From Budorcas taxicolor (lineage: Eukaryota > Chordata > Mammalia > Artiodactyla > Bovidae): a stretch of DNA of 64,000 bases. Location of the stretch: positions 121,180,622 through 121,244,621 of the forward strand of contig NC_068920.1 of NCBI RefSeq assembly GCF_023091745.1, given 5' to 3'. The notes beneath the pieces were generated by a model, which saw only the letters and a list, made by a program, of their open reading frames with translations, did no database searches and was not told the origin of the DNA. Numbering within the stretch: the stretch's first letter is position 1; every line of letters starts with the position of its first letter. Position numbers and translations under genes: made by a program. This document shows, piece after piece, positions 55,856 to 64,000 of the stretch.

Positions 55856-57263
55856 TGTCCATTTATACATCAATTTGGCAACCATATATATGATTAACTG
55901 AAATTGAGAAGTATATAATTAAAGTGGACAGCTTAGGCAGTACACTCCTTTCTGGTAAGAGGTAATGATTCACATTCTGAAAAAATTGGCTTTGGCATCT
56001 GGTAGCATGATCAACCAAAAATATCACAGACTGCTCCCAACTAGACTTATAAATATATGTTAAAATACAACACAGTTCAGTTCAGTTCAGTCACTCAGTC
56101 GTGTCCAACTCTTTGCGACCCCATGAATCGCAGCACGCCAGGCCTCCCTCTCCATCACCATCTCCCGGAGTTCACTCAGACTCACGTCCATCGAGTCAGT
56201 GATGCCATCCAGCCATCTCATCCTCTGTTGTCCCCTTTTCCTCCTGCCCCCAATCCCTCCCAGCATCAAAGTCTTTTCCAATGAGTCAACTCTTCGCATG
56301 AGGTGGCCAAAGTACTAGACTTTCAGCTTCAGCATCATTCCTTCCAAAGAAATCCCAGGGTTGATCTCCTTCAGAATGGACTGGTTGGATCTCCTTGCAG
56401 TCCAAGGGACTCTCAAGAGTCTTCTCCAACACCACAGTTCAAATGCATCAATTCTGCAGCGCTCAGCCTTCTTCGCAGTCCAACTCTCACATCCATACAT
56501 GACCACAGGAAAAACCATAGCCTTGACTAGACAGACCTTTTTTGGCAAAGTAATGTCTCTGCTTTTGAATATGCTATCTAGGTTGGCCATAACTTTTCTT
56601 CCAAGGAGTAAGCATCTTTTAATTTCATGGCTGCACTCACCATCTGCAGTGATTTTGGAGCCCAAAAAACTAAAGTCTGACACTGTTTCCACTGTTTCCC
56701 CATCTATTTCCCATGAAGTGATGGGACCAGATGCCATGATCTTCATTTTCTGAATGTTGAGCTTTAAGCCAACTTTTTCACTCAACACAGAACTCTTTTA
56801 AAAAAAAGTTTCCGAGAATACCACACTCTCAATTACAAAATAACTAACTAACCAAAGTTCCTTGATTGACACTAGAGTAATGCTCCCTGAGCAGAGAGCA
56901 AAAAAAGGAAAAAAGGCAGAACTAGTCTGAGGCATCACCCTCAGAAGACTGAGCCTTGAACAAGTCACAAGATAAAGGTGCTTAGCCTGAGACTTCTGAT
57001 TAAGCCAGGGGCTAAAATGATTGCAGGTTTTAAGTGCCCTTAACATTGACAGAAACAATAAAAAGAAAATTCATCTTTGGATTAAAACACTTGATAGAAG
57101 CCACCAGGACTGCCATAAATTAAAACAAGTACAAGTTCACAATGAAACATCACCATATACAAAAGAAAACAAGCTACTATAATGTAAAATTAGAAGATAA
57201 ACAACAGATTTACTTCTCCCCGGATCTCAGATAATTGAATTATTAAAGTTAGAATATAAAATA
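55856..57263 (+). repeat. Duplicated segment, copy 2 (split by BovB)
   Basis: Matches 53712-54410 and is interrupted at 56076-56782 by BovB. It ends where the plus-strand L1_BT begins. The reading aagttccttgattgacacta versus aagttccttgactgaaacta shows the divergence level. Confidence 0.6.
56076..56782 (-). mobile_element. BovB 3' fragment, antisense, in copy 2
   Basis: From the 3' end (ttcagttcagttcagtcact) through the C-terminal RT region (157-codon open frame 56788-56315 with ELWCWRRLLRVPW). Flanked by caacacag at 56068-56075 and 56783-56790. Comparison with copy 1, which lacks it, confirms the empty site. Young: few lesions. Confidence 0.93.
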
Positions 57264-57498
57264 GGGAGGCGGTCCTAAGATGGAGGATGAACAGGACAGG
57301 GAGACCACTTTCTCCCCCACAAATTCATCAAAAGAACATTTGAACGCTGAGAAAATTCCACAAAACAACTTCTGAATGCCAGCAGAGGATATCAGGCACC
57401 CAGAATAGCAGCCCATTGTCTTCAAAAGGAGATAGGAAAAAATATAAAAGATAAAACGAGAGACAAAAGAGGTAGGGATAGAGCTCTGTCCTGGGAAG

Positions 57499-57703
57499 CG
57501 AAGTGAAGTCACTCAGTCGTGTCTGACTCTTTGTGACCCCATGGACAGTAACCTACCAGGCTCCGTGGTCCATGGGATTTTCCAGGCAAGAATACTGGAG
57601 TGGGGTGCCATTTCCTTCTCCAGGGGATCTTCCCAACCCAGGGATCGAACCTAGGTCTCCTGTATTGCAGACAGATGCTTTACCCTCTGAGCCACTAGGG
57701 AAG
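57499..57703 (-). mobile_element. Bov-tA SINE in L1 5'UTR, antisense
   Basis: Antisense Bov-tA: gaagtcactcagtcgtgtct, then ggggatcttcccaacccagg, B-box-like gatcgaacc, and head gagccactagggaagcc. tcctgggaag precedes it (57489-57498) and ctgggag follows. Confidence 0.92.
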
Positions 57704-57710
57704 CCCTGGG

Positions 57711-57922
57711 AGTTCAGTTCAGTTCAGTCGCTCAGGCGTGTCCGACTCTTTGCGGTCCCACGGATCGCAGCACGCCAGGCCTCCCTGTCCATCACCATCT
57801 CCCGGAGTTCACTCAGACTCACGTGCATCGAGTCCGTGATGCCATCCAGCCATCTCATCCTGGGTTGTCCCCTTCTCCTCCTGCCCCCAATCTCTTCCAG
57901 CATCAGAGTCTTTTCCAATGAG
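57711..57922 (-). mobile_element. BovB 3' fragment in L1 5'UTR, antisense
   Basis: About 210 bp of BovB 3' end (ttcagttcagttcagtcgct through ttttccaatgag). Followed by tcctgggaag (57923-57932), the same target words as before the Bov-tA, so both inserts used one site. Confidence 0.92.
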
Positions 57923-59488
57923 TCCTGGGAAGGGAGTCTTAAAAAAGAGAGGTTTCCAAACACCGGGAAACACTCTCACTGCTGAGTCTGTGGCGAGCCT
58001 TGGAACCACAGAGGGCAACATAACCGGGAGGAAAAATAAATAAATAATTAAACCTCAGAGATTACCTGCCCAATGGTAACTCCCAGCGGATAAGCAGTAC
58101 AGATGCCTGCATCCACCACTAGCAAGTGGGGGTTGGGCAGGGAGGTGCGGGCTGCATTGCTTAGAGTAGGACCGGGCCTGAAAGCCCCGAGGGCAATCTG
58201 AGGGAACTAACTTAGGATAGTAAACCAGACTGTGGGATAACGACCACACGAAAAGCCCTAACCTAAGATACCACCAGGCCCATTCACAGAACAAAGGACT
58301 GACTAGAGCTATGCGAAAAGCCCTAACCTAAGACACCGTTAGGCCTGCTCACAGAACAAAGGACTGAGCAGAGCTAGCGGCTGCAGGCCGGCCCATCTCC
58401 CTCCGGAGACAGGCAGGAGAGGGCAGACAGAGCCGGAAGGGGGCAATCACGGCCCCAGAGAGGCATTATGTACCAAACCGCAAGCAGGCTTCGTTGCTAA
58501 CCAAGACTTCTTAGGATTTGGGATGGTCAACATCCACCTGAGAAGGTGTGCCGATTGTACACCCAGAAAACCGAGCAGCAGGGATGTGGGAGGCAATAAG
58601 TCGCAGCGACCGTGTGCCAAACACCTGGTCACTCAAGCTGTTCAGATCTGGGAAGGGCACAAAACGCAGGCCCAACCGAGTCTGTGCCTCTGAGAACTAC
58701 CGAATACCTGAACCTGAGCGGCTTAGACCTGGGAAGTGCATACAACCCAGGGCTGGCCTCAGACAGTTCCTGGCAGAGCAACCTAGAGCCTAAATAGTGT
58801 AGATAGGGAAAGCACACATGCCGTGAGCAGGGGCAAACCCAGTGTGGCTGAGACACTGTGAGCACACGCCAGTGTTATTTGTTTGCAGCGTCCCTCCCTC
58901 CCCACAGCACGACTGAACAAGTGAGCCTAAAAAAGTGTCCACCACTGCCCCCTTGTTTCAAGGTAGAAATCAGACACCGAAGAGACCAGCAAACAGAAAA
59001 ACAGAGGGACCTTCCTGGGAAGTGACAGGTGTAATAGATTAAAACCCTGTAAATAGTACTGACTACATAGGAAGGGGCCACAAGCCCCTTGAGAAATATA
59101 AGCCGGATCAAGGAACTATCCAAAAGTGAACTGACCCCACACTGCCCATAACACCACCAGAGAAAGTCCTAGATATATTTTTTTTTACTATTTGTACTAT
59201 CATTCTTTAATTGTTGGTAATTTTTAAGTCCTCTATTACTCCTTTCATTTTCATTTTTATAACCTACCATTACTTTGCAAAAAAAAAAAAAAAGAGAGAC
59301 CCTAGTTTTTAAAGCAAACTTCATATATATATATTTTATAATTTTTGTGACTGCTTTTTTTTCTCTATTTTTCTTTAATATTGTATTTTTGAAAATCCAA
59401 CCTCTACTCTAATTTTTAATCTTTGCTTTTTGGTATTTGTTATCAATTTTGTACCTTTAAGAACCCAACCTTTAGTACCCATTTTTAC

Positions 59489-59900
59489 CTGGGAGCAAGG
59501 TTACTGGCTTGATGGCTCTCTCCCACTTTGGACTCTCCTTTTTCTCCACCAGGTCGTCTCTGTCTCCTCGCTCCCCCTTCTCTTCTCTACCCAACTCTGT
59601 GCATTTCTTTGTGTGTTCCGGATGGTGGAGAACACTTAGGGAACTGATTACTGACTGGATCTGTGTCTCTCCTTTTGATTACCCCCTTTATCCTCCTGGC
59701 CACCTCTGTCTCCTTCCTCCCTCTTCTCTTCTCTGTATAACTCCGTGAACGTCTCTGAGCAGTTCAGACTTGTGAGCGCACGTAAGGAAGTGATTACTGG
59801 CTAGCTTGCTCTCTCCTCTTTTGATACCCCCTCTTCTCCTGATCACCTCTATCCCTCTCCTCCCTCTTCTCTTCTCTGTGTAACTCTGTGAACCTCTCTG
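59489..59900. repeat. Three tandem modules in the second L1 5'UTR
   Basis: Units at about 59489-59612, 59613-59759 and 59760-59900 are the reverse-strand equivalents of the three modules at 42255-42683, in the same order relative to the L1. Each ends in ctccctcttctcttctctgt or similar and gtgaac(c/g)tctctg. Confidence 0.7.
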
Positions 59901-60455
59901 GGTGTCCCTCACTGTGGAGAAACTTTTCATCTTTAACCTAGATGTTTTATCAACAGTGCTGTATAAATGGAGAAGTCTTGAGGCTACTGTAACAATATGA
60001 CTGAAAACCAGAAGCAGGAGGCTTAAGTCCAAATGTTGACAACACCAGAGAACTCCTGACTCCAGGGAACATTAATCAACAGGAGCTCATCAAAAGCCTC
60101 CATACCTACACTGAAACCAAGCACCACCCAAGAGCCAACAAGTTGCACAGCAAGATATACCATGCAAATTCTCCAGCAACACAGGAACATGGCCCTGAGC
60201 ATCAATATACAGGTTGCCCAAAGTGACTCCAAACCCCTTGACATCTCGTAACTCATTACTGGACCCTTCATTGCACTCCAGAGAGACGAACTCCAGCCCC
60301 ACCCACCAGAACACCAACACAAGCTTCCCTAACCAGGAAACCTTGATAAGCCACCTGTACAACCCCACCCACAGCAAAGAAACTCCACAACAAAGAGAAC
60401 TCCACAAACAGCCAGAATACAGAAAGGCTACCCCGAACACAGCAATACAAACAAG

Positions 60456-61379
60456 ATAAACAGACAGAGGAATACCCAGCAGGTAAAGGAACAGGATAAA
60501 TGCCCACCAAACCAAACCAAAGAGGAAGAGATAGGGAATCAACCTGATAAAGAATTCCGAATAATGATAGTGAAAATGATCCAAAATCTTCAAAACAAAA
60601 TGGAATCACAGAAAAACAGCCTGGAGACAAGGACTGAGAAGATGCAAGAAAGGTTTAACAAGGACCTAGAAGAAATAAAAAAGAGTCAATATATAATGAA
60701 TAATTTTCAACAAATGATATCAAAAATACTCTGGAGGGAACAAATAGTAGAATAACAGAGGCAGAAGATAGGATTAGTGAGGTAGAAAACAGAATGGTAG
60801 AAATAAATGAATCAGAGAGGAAACAAGAAAAACGAATTAAAAGAAATGAGGACAATCTCAGAGACCTCTTGGACAATGTCAAACGTCCCAACATTCGAAT
60901 CATAGGAGTCCCAGAAGAAGAAGACAAAAAGAAAGGAAAATACTTGAGGAGATAACAGTTGAAAACTTCCCTAAAACGGGGAAGGAAATAATCACCCAAG
61001 TCCAAGAAACACAGAGAGTCCCAAACAGGATAAACCCAAGGCTAAATACCCTGAGACACATATTAATCAAATTAACAAAGATCAAACACAAAGAACAAAT
61101 ATTAAAAGCAGCAAGGGAAAGACAACAAATAACACACAAGGGGATTCCCATAAGGAAAACAGCCGATCTTTCAATATAGGAATTCTTCAGGCCAGGAGGG
61201 AATGGCAGGACATACTTAAAGTGATGAAAGAAAATAACCTACAGCCTAGATTACTGTACCCAGCAAGGATCTCATTCAAATATGAAGGAGAAATCAAAAG
61301 CTTTACAGATAAGCAAAAGCTGAGAGAATTCAGCACCACCAAACCAGCTCTCCAACAAATGCAAAAGGATCTTCTCTAG
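60456..61379 (+). pseudogene. L1 ORF1, start codon lost and frameshifted
   Basis: The position of the sister copy's ATG reads ATA (60456-60458). The coiled-coil part (EEIKKSQYIMNN) is interrupted by a 2-base gain near 60705. Bases are lost near 60935 (in the EEED segment) and in the CTD near 61180. Ends at TAG 61377-61379. It keeps CGA codons where the minus-strand L1 has TGA. Confidence 0.85.
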
Positions 61380-61430
61380 ACAGGAAACACAAAAAGGGTG
61401 TATAAACTCGAACCTAAAACAATACAGTAA

Positions 61431-64000
61431 ATGGCAATGGGATCATACTTATCAATAATTACCTTAAACATAAATGGGGTGAATGCCCCAACCAAAAGGC
61501 AAACACTGAATGGATACAAAAACAAGACCCCTCTATATGCTGCTTACAAGAGACCCACCTCAAAACAAGGGACACATACAGACTGAAAGTGAAGGGCTGG
61601 AAAAAGATATACCACGCAAATAGAGACCAAAAGAAAGCAGGAGTGGCAATACTCATATCCAATAAAATAGACTTTAAAACAAAGGCTGTGAAAAGAGACA
61701 AAGAAGGCCACTACATAATGATCAAAGGATCAATCCAAGAAGAAGATATAACAATTATAAATATATATGCACCCAACATAGGAGCACCACGATATGTAAG
61801 ACAAATGCTAACAAGTATGAAAGGGGAAATTAACAATAACACAATAATAGTGGGAGACTTTAATACCGCACTCACACCTATGGATAGATCAACTAAACAG
61901 AAAATTAACACGGAAACACAAATCTTAAATGATACAATAGACCAGTTAGAACTAATTGATATCATAGGACATTTCACCCCCAAACAATGAATTTCACCTT
62001 TTTCTCAAGTACACACAGAACCTTCTCCAGGATAGATCACATCCTGGACCGTAAATCTAGCCTTGGTAAATTTAAAAAAATTGAAATCATTCCAAACATC
62101 TTTTCTGACCACAATGCAGTAAGATTAGATCTCAATAACAGGAGAAAAACTATTAAAAATTCCAACATATAGAGGCTGAACAACATGCTGCTGAATAAAC
62201 AACAAATCACAGAAGAAATCAAAAAAGAAATCAAAATATGCATAGAAGCGAATGAAAATGAAAACACAACAACCCAAAACCTGTGGGACACTATAAAAGT
62301 AGTGCAAAGGGGAAGGTTCATAGCAATACAGGCATACCTCAAGAATAGGTTTAACCTAACTCTACACCTAAAGCAACTAGAAAAAGAAGAAATGAAGAAC
62401 CCCAGGGTTAGTAGAAGGAAATAAATCTTAAAAATTAGGACAGAAATAAATGCAAAAGAAACAAAAAAGACCATAGCAAAAATCAACAAAGCCAAAAGCT
62501 AATTCTTTGAAAGGATAAATAAAATTGACAAACCATTAGCCAGACTCATCAAGAAACAAAAGGAGAAAAATCAAATCAATAAAATTAGAAATGAAAATGG
62601 AGAGATCACAACAGACAACACGAAATACAAAGGATCATAAGAGACTACAATCAGCAATTATATGCCAATAAAATGAACAACTTGGAAGAAATAGACAAAT
62701 TCTTAGAAAAGTACAACTTTCCAAAACTGAACCAGGAAGAAATAGAAAATCTTAACAGACACATCACAAACATGGAAATTGAAACTGTAATCAGAAATCT
62801 TCCAGCAAACAAAAGCCCAGGTCCAGATGGCTTCACAGCTGAATTCTACCAAAAATTTCGAGAAGAGCTAACACCTATCCTACTCAAATTCTTCCAGCAA
62901 ATTGCAGAGGAAGGCAAACTTCCAAACTCATTCTATGAGGCCACCATCACCCTAATACCAAAACCTGACAAAGATGGCACAAAAAAGAAAACTACAGGCC
63001 AATATCACTGATGAACATAGAGGCAAAAATCCTTAACAAAATTCTAGCAATCAGAATCCAACAACACATTAAAAAGATCATACACCATGACCAAGTGGGC
63101 TTTATCCCAGGGATGCAAGGATTCTTCAATATCTGCAAATCAATCAATGTAATATACCATAATAACAAATTGAAAAATAAAAGCCATATGATTATCTCAA
63201 CAGATGCAGAGAAAGCCTTTGACAAAATTCAACATCCATTTATGATAAAAACTCTCCAGAAAGCAGGAATAGAAGGAACATACCTCAACATACTAAAAGC
63301 TATATATGACAAACCCACAGCAAACATTATCTTCAATGGTGAAAAATTGAAAGCATTTCCCCTAAAGTCAGGAACAAGACAAGGGTGCCCACTTTCATCA
63401 CTACTATTCAACATAGTTCTGGAAGTTTTGGCCACAGCAATCAGAGCAGAAAAAGAAATAAAAGGAATCCAAAATGGAAAAGAAGTAAAACTCTCACTGT
63501 TTGCAGATGACATGATCTTCTACATAGAAAACCCTAAAGACTCCACCAGAAACTTACTAGAGCTAATCAATGAATATAATAAAGTTGCAGGATAAAAAAT
63601 CAACACACAGAAATCCCTTGCATTCCTATACACTAATAATGAGAAAATAGAAAGAGAAATTAAAGAAGCAATTCCATTCACCATTGCAACGAAAAGAATA
63701 AAATACTTAGGAATATATCTACCTAAAGAAACTAAAGACCTATATATAGAAAACTATAAAACACTGGTGAAAGAAATCAAAGAGGACACTAATAGATGGA
63801 GAAATATACTGTGTTCATGGATTAGAAGAATCAATATAGTGAAAATGAGTATACTACCCAAAGCAATCTATAGATTCAATGCAATCCCTATCAAGCTACC
63901 AATGGTATTTTTCACAGTACTAGAACAAATAATTTCACAATTTGTATGGAAATAAAAAAAACCTCAAATAGCCAAAGCAGTCTTGAGAAAGAAGAATGGA
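61431..64000 (+). pseudogene. L1 ORF2, multiply frameshifted, cut by window end
   Basis: ATG at 61431; a 4-base loss near 61505 breaks the frame at once. Endonuclease pieces (GDFNTAL near 61860, SDHNAVRL near 62105), RT pieces (SPGPDGFTAEFYQ near 62815, SGTRQGCPLSSLLFN near 63370, FADDMIFY near 63500) lie in at least five frame segments. A TAA replaces the tyrosine codon after FVWK near 63953. RT core residues are present, but the protein is not encodable. Confidence 0.88.

Larger units (their letters stand above)
57264..64000 (+). mobile_element. L1_BT, sense, 5' end intact, runs off the window
   Basis: Starts with gggaggcggtcctaagatgg, followed by the 5'UTR, ORF1 and ORF2 to the window end at about the RT C-terminal region. 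It is interrupted at 57499-57922 by a Bov-tA and a BovB piece. It is more decayed than the minus-strand L1 at 36.6-44.3 kb, with many indels. The YY1-like core AAGATGG is at 57277-57283. The left flank is the second copy of the duplicated segment. Confidence 0.95.

Overview
This window is nuclear DNA of a pecoran ruminant (cattle, sheep, goat or a close relative). The evidence is its repeats: BovB (RTE-type LINE), the ruminant L1 family (L1_BT-like), Bov-tA and BOV-A2 SINEs, and older CHR-type tRNA SINEs. I cannot name the species. There is no bacterial-style gene content. Nearly every open reading frame longer than 60 codons is a decayed retrotransposon frame or its shadow on the other strand.

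The only host coding sequence I can support is one 64-nt internal exon on the minus strand (48160-48223). It has good splice sites at both ends, and its 21-residue product matches my memory of the C-terminal part of WDPCP (Fritz homologue, a planar cell polarity and ciliogenesis effector). The window would therefore be one exon of WDPCP and two large, repeat-filled introns. About 2.4 kb around the exon (46.8-49.2 kb) is almost free of recognisable repeats.

Layout. 0-4.5 kb: Bov-tA SINEs, an old antisense L1 split by BovB, a TA-rich array and a MIR split by Bov-tA. 4.5-10 kb: a BovB with an inverted 5' part inside a 14-bp target-site duplication (TSD), then a second long BovB. 10-18.5 kb: BOV-A2, and two BovB copies that share the same dead-end mutations and the same 5' truncation, the second cut by a CHR SINE and an L1 tail. 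18.5-28.8 kb: old L1 pieces, an MLT1 LTR, a Tigger DNA transposon split by BovB, a CHR SINE and MIR. 28.8-31 kb: a second inverted BovB with a younger BovB inside it. 31-45 kb: an old L1 split by a near-full-length BovB (itself carrying BOV-A2) and, at the BovB 3' border, by a full-length minus-strand L1_BT with its 5'UTR. 45-49 kb: a quiet region with the WDPCP exon. 49.2-52.9 kb: the best preserved BovB, with its GC-rich 5' end. 53-57 kb: a roughly 700-bp segment present twice, one copy split by BovB. 57.3-64 kb: a second L1_BT on the plus strand, entered by Bov-tA and BovB at one target site and running off the window.

The parts are linked mainly by mobilisation. BovB and L1 encode the endonucleases and reverse transcriptases. 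Bov-tA and BOV-A2 share their 3' end with BovB and are thought to use its machinery. I found no sign of a new defence, biosynthetic or regulatory system. The points of interest are insertion structures (twin priming, repeated use of one target, nesting order), a triplicated module in the L1 5'UTR, a possible self-propagating defective BovB lineage, and the exon.
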